Positions 1-6,069 of a stretch of 6,199 nt of DNA are shown here, piece after piece. The position numbers and the translations under genes were made by a program. The stretch lies in contig DAOTUB010000330.1 in the NCBI GenBank assembly GCA_034437455.1, forward strand, positions 1-6,199, written 5' to 3'. Each line of letters opens with the position of its first letter. The stretch's first letter is position 1. Under the pieces are notes generated by a model. That model saw only the letters and a program-made list of their open reading frames with translations, did no database searches and was not told where the DNA came from. Source of the stretch: DAOTUB01 sp034437455. Lineage in GTDB: Bacteria > Chloroflexota > Anaerolineae > B4-G1.

Positions 1-826
1 GAGCGTACATCGCCCGCTCCGCCTGGATCAGTTCATTCAGCGTCTCTATGCGCGTCAGAGTACTGCCGCCGAATTCCTGAGAAAAAGGCTCCACGATTAC
101 CTGCCCCCGGCCACGGGTAACGCCTCGCCCCAAACGTCTGATCGCGCCTAGCGCCTGCTGCACCTGATCAACCTGGTCAGGCTCCACCCAGACCCGCCCC
201 CGTAACAGCGTGCCGGGTTCCATCGTCTCGATGGTGAACAGCATATTGTCTTCCGCAACGCTTCGCGCGCGGTTGATAGCGGTGTGCGTGTGACGCGCCA
301 GGCGCACGTCGCTGGCAACGCCGGGATGCCCTTCATCCTTGTCCCAGGTATAGACACCCGTCGCCGGTTCTACGCCCTCCCAGCAGTGTGGGCAGAGCGG
401 TTTCTCGATAAAGGGTATCGAACCAGAGGCCAGTTGTTCCTCAAAGACGAACTGGCTGACCAAAATATCAAAGGCGCCGTGGCAGCGCGCTCGTTCCGCC
501 TCGGGGGTGTCGAGTTTGGGAAATCCACCGTGGGCCTTGCACTGGCGGGCAGTCAGAGGAAAGGGATAGCCCCACGCCAGCGCGGTGGCCGGGTAGGCTG
601 GTTCAAAGCGGATCGCCTCCGCGCCCTCAAAGAGCCGGTCGAATTCGCTCCCCGGCCCAGGCTCCAAGCCATATTGCTGGATAAAAACCTCGGCCAGCGC
701 GCCCCGCAGCGCCGAGCCGGGGATATGCCGTTGGGTGAACATGTACTCTCCCACACCCAATGGCGCCTGGCCCAGGTGAAGCGCCGACTTGATCTCGACC
801 TCGAAAGGTATCTTTACTTTTGCCAT
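1..826 (-). CDS. csx10: Csx10-like Cas5-group RAMP of type III-D, C-terminus beyond window
   Basis: The reading frame starts at ATG 826 (MAKVKIPFEVEIKSALHLG) and stays open through base 1, giving 275 residues with the C-terminus missing. Csx10 is the Cas5-group subunit of III-D complexes and is expected to hold the crRNA 5' tag beside Cas10. Visible hallmarks are the N-terminal RAMP strand, the HIPGSALRGALAE motif (residues 34-46), a CPHC zinc-type knuckle (145-148), the family-like block HTHTAINRARSVAEDNMLFT (179-198), and a glycine-rich loop, LGRGVTRGRGQV (232-243). The start is supported by GGAGG 5 nt upstream. It overlaps the end of the preceding RAMP gene by 13 nt, so the two are probably translationally coupled. 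No catalytic Asp is expected in this group. The family call comes from remembered motifs, not a search; another Cas5/Cas7-group RAMP is the alternative. Confidence 0.78.
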   Translation of the reverse strand, partial: MAKVKIPFEVEIKSALHLGQAPLGVGEYMFTQRHIPGSALRGALAEVFIQQYGLEPGPGSEFDRLFEGAEAIRFEPAYPATALAWGYPFPLTARQCKAHGGFPKLDTPEAERARCHGAFDILVSQFVFEEQLASGSIPFIEKPLCPHCWEGVEPATGVYTWDKDEGHPGVASDVRLARHTHTAINRARSVAEDNMLFTIETMEPGTLLRGRVWVEPDQVDQVQQALGAIRRLGRGVTRGRGQVIVEPFSQEFGGSTLTRIETLNELIQAERAMYA

Positions 827-1509
827 GCCGCCCTCCCTCGCGCCCGATCATCTGCAGTGACGGGAAGCCACGCGCCGTCGCGCTGCGTCTCGGTCTGCAC
901 CCGGATAGCGCACCAGCCCAGGCCGCCGGTCTTGGCGCGCCCCAATGCCGTGATCGCCCCCATCCCGGCTTCCACCAGCGCCAGTTCCTGCAAGCTCAAC
1001 GTGGCTTCCCAGACGCCAGAGAAGGTCAGTGGAATCCCGGGCAGGAATAGCTCGGTGGTGAAAAGGCGCGCGTCTTCGGCCACCCGTCGCCGGCGCGAAA
1101 TGCTGACGTTATAGCGCACCGCCGATGGCGGCGCGGCGTCGCCCAGTTCTGGTGGGCGTTCGAGTGTCAAATCCGCCGGATAGACGCTCCCCATCACCCA
1201 GGGGGATCCCCAGATTTGACAGACGGGGCATGCGTCTTGCTTTTTACCTCGACACATTTCAGTTGGATTTGGCCCGTGGCAGACCGTGTTTCCCAACGCG
1301 CGGGCCAGCCGCTCGCACTCGTGGCGCAAGCGTCCTTTGAGCGAGGACGCCGGGATAAAGGGCCATCCATCGCGGTCTCGGCGAAAGGGGCGGTCCACAA
1401 AGGTCGGCGCGCCGTAACCGCCGATGTTGACCGGCGTCTCAAAAGTCACCGTGAGCGCCATCCGCATCGGGATATGGAGATCAGCGGGCAAATTTGTCAT
1501 CACAGTCAC
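814..1509 (-). CDS. csm3: Compact Csm3-like Cas7-group RAMP (backbone subunit, probable RNA slicer)
   Basis: This is a 231-aa Cas7-group protein expected to sit on the crRNA backbone. Visible features are a first strand and turn (TVTFETPVNIGGYG), an Asp in FVDRP (D39) aligning with the catalytic Asp of Csm3 (AIDSP context), the motif FIPASSLKGRLRHECERL (51-68), a Cys cluster likely to bind zinc (C77, C86, C94, C97; ACPVCQIWG), an ISRRRRVAED block in place of the usual IDR motif, and a glycine-rich loop, GRAKTGGLGW (190-199). I prefer the GTG start at 1509. It overlaps the cas10 stop as GTGA and lies 7 nt after the GGAGG core of a perfect GGAGGTGA. ATG 1500 (228 aa) is the alternative but sits far from that site. 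At about 230 aa it is close to the usual Csm3 size. It ends at TAA 814, inside the start of csx10. Confidence 0.85.
   Translation of the reverse strand: MTVMTNLPADLHIPMRMALTVTFETPVNIGGYGAPTFVDRPFRRDRDGWPFIPASSLKGRLRHECERLARALGNTVCHGPNPTEMCRGKKQDACPVCQIWGSPWVMGSVYPADLTLERPPELGDAAPPSAVRYNVSISRRRRVAEDARLFTTELFLPGIPLTFSGVWEATLSLQELALVEAGMGAITALGRAKTGGLGWCAIRVQTETQRDGAWLPVTADDRARGRAAWQK
832..837 (-). promoter_or_regulatory. Ribosome binding site of the csx10-like gene
   Basis: On the minus strand GGGAGG lies about 5 nt before ATG 826, inside the 3' end of the preceding RAMP gene. It fixes the csx10 start and implies coupled translation. Confidence 0.6.
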
Positions 1510-3224
1510 ACTGTCACCTCCTCTCCGGCCGCGACAAAATCGTACAATTCGGCCACGTCGCGCAGCGTGGTGTTGAACGTATAGGTCGCTCCGGGATCTG
1601 CCTTGTACCACGGCAGCGGGTCTCGCTGAACCTGAGCTTCGATAATGGCTTCCACCTTTGCCAACGCGGCCCGATGCTTTTTGTCCTTGATACGGCTGCG
1701 CTGGTAGAGATAGAACAATGTCGCCCGCCGGCGACCGCGCTCCAATGCCCCGGCCAACGGGTACAGTTGGGAAGTGGCAAAGTCGGCGTCGTTCAACTCT
1801 TGGAGCGCGTCCAGCAAGCGGCTCAACTCGGGGATCGTATAGGGACGGCAGTAAAGATGCAGCGGTTTTTCGTCAGAATTGTCCAGGGGCCGAATGCTGT
1901 AAGGAGGCCGCGCGCGCATACTCATGATGTCGCTGCCATAGACCGCGGCAGAGGTGAAAATCTGGAAATCTACCGCCGCGAACTGGGTCTCTTTGGCGCG
2001 GGGCTTGGCCCCCTTTTTCAACAGCTCGCGGGCAAAGTCGCGCATCAAGCGCACCGGCATATGCTGGGGCGCGATCACCACGCCGGAGGAGAGGGTCAGG
2101 GGGCGATCTTTGCCTTTGATTCCCTCTTTCTCCAAATACTCGGTGAACTTTACTGCCATATCCCGCGCCACCTGGAGGGCCACGTGCGCAGGAACGAGGA
2201 GCATCACGTCGTCGCCGCCCACGGTGATAATCTCAAAGGGCTGAGTAGGACGGCGGCGCTGCTCCTCCGTTTCATCAGGAGACATCGGGTTGTCCAGGGG
2301 CTGGATAGCAAGATTGTTGGCCAGAGCAAAGGTTACGGCGTACCAGGTCGCGTCCCTCAAGGCCTGACTCATTTCCTGATATTCGTTGCGGGTACTACAG
2401 CTTTCTACAAACGAGCCAACCCCATCGCCGTCGGCGTAGATGAAGGCGACGTAGCCGCTCTTGTTCCGGTTGCGGGGGTTGCAAGCGGAGGCGATTACAC
2501 CGATGTCGAGCGGTATCGCCCCTCGTCTCGCTATGGCAAAGTATTTTTCTGCCAATTGGGGGTGATATTCTCTCAATCTTGGGTCAAAAAAATCGTCTCG
2601 CCAGGGAAACCGCTCACTAGACTGACTTTTCTGCCTGCACTCTACACAGAGGGACATCGATTCCTCATAATGAGCGTAAACGGCAGCGGCCGGACGAAGG
2701 CGGCAGGATTGGCAGCGCCGGGCGTGCGGCGGTGCTTCCACAAAAGGCGCGTACCGTTTCTCCTGCTTGCGCCGCCGCAGGTCTTGACCCAACAGGCGCA
2801 CCCAGGCGCCGAAACAATCCAGCCCCTTATCGGCGTGCTCCCATCGCTGCTGTTGGAAACCGGAGAGGGTCTCGGCATCTGCCGGCGACTGGGGAATGCC
2901 CTCGTTGGCCGGGCCGGGCAGTTCCCGATAGACGCAGGTGATGGTAGCTACGCCGGTCTTTTCCGGGTACAGCGACTCCAACGCCTGTTGAATTGCGGGA
3001 GCCTCGTCGGCGTCCACCTGGTACAGCAGTCCGCCCCCAGCGGCATAGATTTTCTCCGCTGTGCCATCCAATTTCCGAATGCATGCCGGGGCATCTTGCT
3101 CATTCAGATCGCTGAGGATGACGCTGGCGCCGCGAATCTCCGGCAGCCGGGCCGACTCAAAGACGTAATCCTGGGTGCGGTCGGTATCGGCGGACAAGAG
3201 GGCGCGTCGTCTGGTTGTCGTCAT
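1506..3224 (-). CDS. cas10: Cas10, HD-less, with intact GGDD cyclase motif
   Basis: This is the large subunit of the type III complex, 572 aa. The N-terminus begins directly with the first palm-like domain: DTDRTQDYVFESARLPEIRG (13-32) is a conserved Cas10 block. No HD nuclease domain precedes it, and the length is well below that of HD-containing Cas10 proteins. A zinc ribbon follows (C171, C174, C193, C196). The first part of the catalytic palm has YADGDGVGSF (263-272), and the cyclase signature is ITVGGDDVMLLVP (333-345, GGDD at 336-339). SSGVVIAPQHMPV (379-391) is a further palm motif. The remaining ~110 residues form a helical C-terminal domain. Intact GGDD predicts synthesis of cyclic oligoadenylates from ATP on target RNA binding. 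Missing HD predicts no Cas10 DNase activity; both traits are typical of III-D. ATG 3224 has AGGAGG 5 nt upstream and lies 15 nt after the preceding stop. Confidence 0.95.
   Translation of the reverse strand: MTTTRRRALLSADTDRTQDYVFESARLPEIRGASVILSDLNEQDAPACIRKLDGTAEKIYAAGGGLLYQVDADEAPAIQQALESLYPEKTGVATITCVYRELPGPANEGIPQSPADAETLSGFQQQRWEHADKGLDCFGAWVRLLGQDLRRRKQEKRYAPFVEAPPHARRCQSCRLRPAAAVYAHYEESMSLCVECRQKSQSSERFPWRDDFFDPRLREYHPQLAEKYFAIARRGAIPLDIGVIASACNPRNRNKSGYVAFIYADGDGVGSFVESCSTRNEYQEMSQALRDATWYAVTFALANNLAIQPLDNPMSPDETEEQRRRPTQPFEIITVGGDDVMLLVPAHVALQVARDMAVKFTEYLEKEGIKGKDRPLTLSSGVVIAPQHMPVRLMRDFARELLKKGAKPRAKETQFAAVDFQIFTSAAVYGSDIMSMRARPPYSIRPLDNSDEKPLHLYCRPYTIPELSRLLDALQELNDADFATSQLYPLAGALERGRRRATLFYLYQRSRIKDKKHRAALAKVEAIIEAQVQRDPLPWYKADPGATYTFNTTLRDVAELYDFVAAGEEVTV
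1514..1521 (-). promoter_or_regulatory. Perfect Shine-Dalgarno deciding the start of the compact RAMP
   Basis: The minus strand reads GGAGGTGA within the last codons of cas10. Its GGAGG core is 7 nt from GTG 1509, 13 nt from GTG 1503 and 16 nt from ATG 1500. The spacing favours the GTG that overlaps the cas10 stop codon. Confidence 0.65.
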
Positions 3225-3229
3225 ATTTG

Positions 3230-3235
3230 CCTCCT
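3230..3235 (-). promoter_or_regulatory. Ribosome binding site of cas10
   Basis: Perfect AGGAGG on the minus strand, 5 nt before ATG 3224, in the 15-nt gap after the CSD-fusion gene. Confidence 0.8.
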
Positions 3236-3239
3236 AATC

Positions 3240-3437
3240 TCACTCCGGTTGGACATTTTGAGCTTGATCACGTCCCTGTGGTCCCTTGCCCATAACAAAA
3301 CTGACCCGTTGTTCTTCCAATAGACCTTGACGTCCTGGCGTTTGCGAGATGTGGACGAAAACGTCCTCGCCGTCATCATCTTGCTTGATAAAGCCATAGC
3401 CTTTTGTCTGACTGTCGAACCACTTGACAGTACCAGT
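3240..3437 (-). other. Cold-shock domain (OB fold) inside the fusion gene
   Basis: This segment encodes the CspA-type domain with both nucleic-acid-binding motifs intact: the aromatic RNP1 (GYGFI) and RNP2 (VFVHI), plus KWF in the first strand. Stand-alone Csp proteins are about 65-70 aa and begin near MxxGTVKWF. Here no Met precedes the domain. The only upstream initiator-like codon in the linker is a TTG at 3482 without a convincing ribosome site, so a separate Csp protein is unlikely. Confidence 0.9.
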
Positions 3438-3848
3438 GCGGCGTGTCTGTGATGTATTAGGATGAGGTAGTGTACTCGACAACTTTTTCACTTTGGAAGA
3501 TGGCCGAGTTACAGGGTGTAATGGTTTCTCCTCATCATAGTACTGCATCAGCCGGAAAGCCCAGCCAAGAACCCGAAGATCGTCACCAGGTTTCATTTCA
3601 GACAGCCCAAGCACATCCTGTATCTTTTTGTTTATTTTCTGATAATAATCGCGTGTCTTGTTGCTACGCTGAAACAGCTCTGATTGCCCGCCGCGAATCC
3701 TGAGCATCTGGAAAAATCGGACTCGATCTTTGCTCACACGATAATAATCAAGAGACTTTTTGAGTTCGCCGGCATCGCACTCGGCCTCAAAAAGGTGCCA
3801 TGCTAACTCGTCAGCCAGCTCAATCGCACGTTCGTCTGAGATACTCAT
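3240..3848 (-). CDS. Putative small subunit (Cas11-like) fused to a cold-shock domain
   Basis: This 202-aa protein has two parts. Residues 1 to about 108 look all-helical. The block YRVSKDRVRFFQMLRIRG resembles the 'sQLRkFY' helix of Csm2/Cas11 small subunits, and DLRVLGWAFRLMQYYDEE (90-107) ends the domain. A polar, proline-rich linker (about 108-137) leads to a classic CSD (138 to about 200) with TGTVKWFDSQ, RNP1 KGYGFIKQD (149-157) and RNP2 VFVHIS (163-168). The CSD binds single-stranded RNA or DNA by family knowledge. The Cas11 assignment is inference, from weak motif likeness plus position between a RAMP and cas10. I chose ATG 3848 because GGAG lies 8 nt upstream. A GTG at 3881 would add 11 residues and overlap the upstream gene by 20 nt, with a poor ribosome site. 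The frame is unbroken across the linker. The gene is AT-richer than cas10. The CSD call is firm; the N-terminal call is tentative. Confidence 0.85.
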   Translation of the reverse strand: MSISDERAIELADELAWHLFEAECDAGELKKSLDYYRVSKDRVRFFQMLRIRGGQSELFQRSNKTRDYYQKINKKIQDVLGLSEMKPGDDLRVLGWAFRLMQYYDEEKPLHPVTRPSSKVKKLSSTLPHPNTSQTRRTGTVKWFDSQTKGYGFIKQDDDGEDVFVHISQTPGRQGLLEEQRVSFVMGKGPQGRDQAQNVQPE

Positions 3849-3856
3849 AACTTCTG

Positions 3857-3860
3857 CTCC
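3857..3860 (-). promoter_or_regulatory. Ribosome binding site deciding the CSD-fusion start
   Basis: GGAG on the minus strand begins 2 nt after the upstream TAA (3864-3862) and is 8 nt before ATG 3848. It favours the ATG over the GTG at 3881. Confidence 0.5.
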
Positions 3861-3861
3861 A

Positions 3862-4980
3862 TTAGTAGCTTTGGTCTTCACCGCCAGGACAAGAATCTTG
3901 AGGCGGATAATGCCAGATTTGCGTTAGCTTGTCCCAACCAGCCTGGTAAAACAGCCCCTCATCGTGCGCTGCCTTTACATACTCGTCAATCTTGACAAGA
4001 TCATCAAGTAACCCTTCAAGCTCATATTTGTCCCAGGCAGTTTGAGTATCGAACCGTGTCAAACCGGTCACGGTGACTTGAAAGGTGCCCAATGAAACAG
4101 GTTTTCCGCCGCCCAGCTTTGGCGCAAAAGTACTTGGAGCTGAGCAGCCTAGCGCCATCAACAACAATCCCAATTCGCCTGGTGTCAGATTGTCAAACCG
4201 GATCTGTAATCCAAAGGTGGAGTCAGCGTCACAGACCTCGACTGGCTCGTATCTCCCACCGATCTTGGGACACGGTATGCCGATCCTGTAAAACTTGCGG
4301 CCCAAAGGTTCTGTTTTGGCTGAATCTTGGAAGTATAGCTTGTACCCTGTGCGTTTCCGGGGTGAAGCTTGGCTGTAAGACGGTTGTGGGCCATAAAGGG
4401 GCATACGATCAAAAATATCCCCGTCACCGGTTTTTTGCACTGCATCAGAAAAAACCACATTGCCTAGATATCCCCCCTTACCGCCATCGCCCCCGATTCC
4501 TCCAAAGATGCGACAGGCCGGACAGAGCTGGTTCATTGACAAGTCTTGTGTAGCATCTATCTGACATCGGTGATGTTCAGCCACAATATCATCATGTATG
4601 CTTCGTTTGCTAGGTTTATGTGTGATCTTGAACTCGGGGCATGAGTACGAGATGGCTTCGACAATGCTGCGGATCACTCCTTTCAGGCTGCTGGCAGGAA
4701 TAGCGCGTCGGTCGTTTACGCGGAAATGAGCAGCAACGAGTGCGGGCTGGGTCTGAGAATGTATATCTTGATATTGTGCCAGATCTGTCCAGGGGACAAT
4801 CAGTCCACTAGCTACGTGAATAGGACTACGCGCGACAATAATGCCAGCAATCTCACCGCTTAACTTGTCGGTCTGATAGGCTGCATGACTAGCAGGTGCA
4901 GTCTTCTGAAATTCTGGTGGCAGGGGTGTATAGAAATAGGGCTTGTCTTTCAGGTCGGCATGTCCGTAATGTTTTGCCAT
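3862..4980 (-). CDS. Divergent Cas7-group RAMP of the type III complex, 372 aa
   Basis: This is a RAMP protein longer than a basic Csm3. It has an N-terminal extension of about 40 residues, a first strand SGEIAGIIVARSPIHVASG (41-59), the signature AIPASSLKGVIRSIVEA (93-109), Cys residues likely to form a zinc site (C114, C139, C153, C156; LCPACRIFGG), a GNVVFSDA strand (173-180), a block around 224-234 (EPLGRKFYRIG) reminiscent of large III-D RAMPs with a 'RGRKfY' motif, a glycine-rich loop, KLGGGKPVSLG (288-298), and a helical C-terminal tail (about 315-356). No Asp lies 14-17 residues before the IPASS motif, where Csm3 has its catalytic Asp, so it may not cleave RNA. ATG 4980 shares one base with the preceding TGA (TGATG) and has AGGAGG 6 nt upstream. 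Its base composition is much more AT-rich than the preceding gene. The exact subfamily is uncertain. Confidence 0.88.
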   Translation of the reverse strand: MAKHYGHADLKDKPYFYTPLPPEFQKTAPASHAAYQTDKLSGEIAGIIVARSPIHVASGLIVPWTDLAQYQDIHSQTQPALVAAHFRVNDRRAIPASSLKGVIRSIVEAISYSCPEFKITHKPSKRSIHDDIVAEHHRCQIDATQDLSMNQLCPACRIFGGIGGDGGKGGYLGNVVFSDAVQKTGDGDIFDRMPLYGPQPSYSQASPRKRTGYKLYFQDSAKTEPLGRKFYRIGIPCPKIGGRYEPVEVCDADSTFGLQIRFDNLTPGELGLLLMALGCSAPSTFAPKLGGGKPVSLGTFQVTVTGLTRFDTQTAWDKYELEGLLDDLVKIDEYVKAAHDEGLFYQAGWDKLTQIWHYPPQDSCPGGEDQSY

Positions 4981-5927
4981 CACGCGCCTCCTTCTAACCG
5001 GACAGCCTTCTTCCAGGCGCAGATGCAGGCTTTCCACACATCCTCGACCTGCTTGCCCGCCGCCGTCAGCTCCCACTCGCCCCAGTTGTTCTCGTTCAGT
5101 GCCAGGCCAGGCAGCGCGTCACTTACATCTTGAGCCGTTGAATCGTAGCCGAAACTGAATGGAAACTTGTAAGGGCCGTCGGGCTTGTCGAGGAGATAGC
5201 CGTATACTTTGGCTTCCTCACCCAGCAAGTAGGCCACACCGTCCAGTCGGCGCTTATCCTCCGGCGGACGGGTATAACGGACCGTCAACGTGCCCCACTT
5301 CAGCGTCACGTGGCCCAGCCCCCGGCTCTTGCCAAAGCCAACGCTCACCCGGCCCAGCTTGAGATCACGCAAGGCCAGGGCCAACAAACCCAGTTGGGCG
5401 ATGGTAAAGTTGCGAACGGTGATCTTGGTCTGGAATTCGCCCTGGGTGACTACTTCCATCTGGAACGGCCCCACCGCCACAGAGCCAAAAACGCGGTCGA
5501 TGGCCACGCCGTTGCGCTCCTCGGTGCGCACCTCGCCCACCGGGTAAGCGTCGGCAGTGCGCACCCGCCCGGCCAGGACGGTGTTGCCGAACATCTGGCA
5601 GATGAAACAGGAGCGCGAATGGACGTGCGCGCCGTCGTGCTCCTGCTTGAGGTCGTTCCATCCCACGCATGATTCCTTTTTGACCACCGGGTTACAACTG
5701 CGCCCCTCGCCCACCGTGCGGGCGATGCGCTCGCAGTGGCTGCGAATGACGCCCTTGAGGCTGGGGCCGGGCAGGTAAACGACTTGTTTGCCATCCCGCC
5801 AGGTACGCACAAATTCCATATCGGGCCGGGTGGGATCGGCCCCAGTTTCACCGGCCTTGACCAGGATCGGCCCCTCGGGCACGATGGTAAAATCGAGCGT
5901 TGCTTCGTTCAACAGTCGCTTATGCAT
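4980..5927 (-). CDS. csm3: Csm3/Csx7-like Cas7-group RAMP, 315 aa
   Basis: A Cas7-group backbone subunit. Visible features are a first strand (LDFTIVPEGPILVKAG), an Asp in PDMEFVRT (D36) near the Csm3 catalytic position, the signature YLPGPSLKGVIRSHCERIAR (51-70), a Cys set suited to zinc binding (C65, C78, C87, C107, C110; CFICQMFGN), the hallmark NGVAIDRVFGSVA (139-151, compare the IDR motif of Csm3), and a glycine-rich loop, VGFGKSRGLGHV (196-207). About 95 extra residues follow the RAMP core, including a tail ENNWGEWELTAAGKQVEDVW; their role is not evident. The core is typical of Csm3/Csx7-type proteins, and the conserved Asp predicts target RNA cleavage. ATG 5927 has an AGAGGAG site 6 nt upstream. 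The downstream gene begins on its stop codon. Confidence 0.88.
   Translation of the reverse strand: MHKRLLNEATLDFTIVPEGPILVKAGETGADPTRPDMEFVRTWRDGKQVVYLPGPSLKGVIRSHCERIARTVGEGRSCNPVVKKESCVGWNDLKQEHDGAHVHSRSCFICQMFGNTVLAGRVRTADAYPVGEVRTEERNGVAIDRVFGSVAVGPFQMEVVTQGEFQTKITVRNFTIAQLGLLALALRDLKLGRVSVGFGKSRGLGHVTLKWGTLTVRYTRPPEDKRRLDGVAYLLGEEAKVYGYLLDKPDGPYKFPFSFGYDSTAQDVSDALPGLALNENNWGEWELTAAGKQVEDVWKACICAWKKAVRLEGGA
4987..4992 (-). promoter_or_regulatory. Ribosome binding site of the 372-aa RAMP
   Basis: AGGAGG on the minus strand, 6 nt before ATG 4980, embedded in the last codons of the upstream RAMP gene. The TGATG junction indicates coupled re-initiation. Confidence 0.75.
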
Positions 5928-6069
5928 GTTGCGCTCCTCTCCCGTTCAGTCTCTCGTGGAAAGCCTTCACCCAGGGCTTGGCTTTCGCATCGTCAATCTG
6001 TTTACCCGTCTCTACCCCGCCGAGCAGCTCCAGCAGGGCCTCGCTTCCTTCCAAAAAGCGGTCGCTCAG
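5920..6069 (-). pseudogene. Out-of-frame continuation of the upstream gene (probable frameshift) or a tiny ORF
   Basis: After the TGA at 6068-6066, the neighbouring frame carries coding-like sequence of 49 codons (SDRFLEGSEALLELLGG, then KPWVKAFHERLNG) ending at TAA 5922-5920, 8 nt inside the next gene. It has no ATG or GTG start at its head. The only candidates are CTG 6069, TTG 6054 without a ribosome site, and a late GTG. The upstream frame shifts into this one exactly if one G is added to the GGGGG run (C run 6073-6077 on the plus strand). A frameshifted C-terminus of the upstream gene is therefore favoured. A genuine micro-protein remains possible. Confidence 0.5.
5934..5940 (-). promoter_or_regulatory. 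Ribosome binding site of the 315-aa RAMP
   Basis: AGAGGAG on the minus strand, 6 nt before ATG 5927, located inside the open frame that runs to TAA 5920. Confidence 0.65.

Noticed and set aside
284..1114. Plus-strand open frame of 276 codons across the csx10-like gene and compact RAMP
   Set aside because: It runs antisense through two genes with clear RAMP motifs. The predicted protein is Arg/Ala/Pro-rich with no domain and no convincing ribosome site.
1494..3323. Very long plus-strand open frame of 609 codons opposite cas10
   Set aside because: It is the antisense shadow of GC-rich cas10. Its translation has no recognisable domain and has a composition typical of mirrored codons, while the minus strand has clear Cas10 motifs and a perfect ribosome site.
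3481..3881. Separate small genes for the helical part and the cold-shock part
   Set aside because: The frame is continuous across the linker, there is no Met before the CSD, and the lone TTG at 3482 lacks a convincing ribosome site, so a single fused product is the simpler reading.
4092..4553. Plus-strand open frame of 153 codons opposite the 372-aa RAMP
   Set aside because: An antisense shadow: it has no domain, and the opposite strand encodes conserved RAMP motifs throughout.
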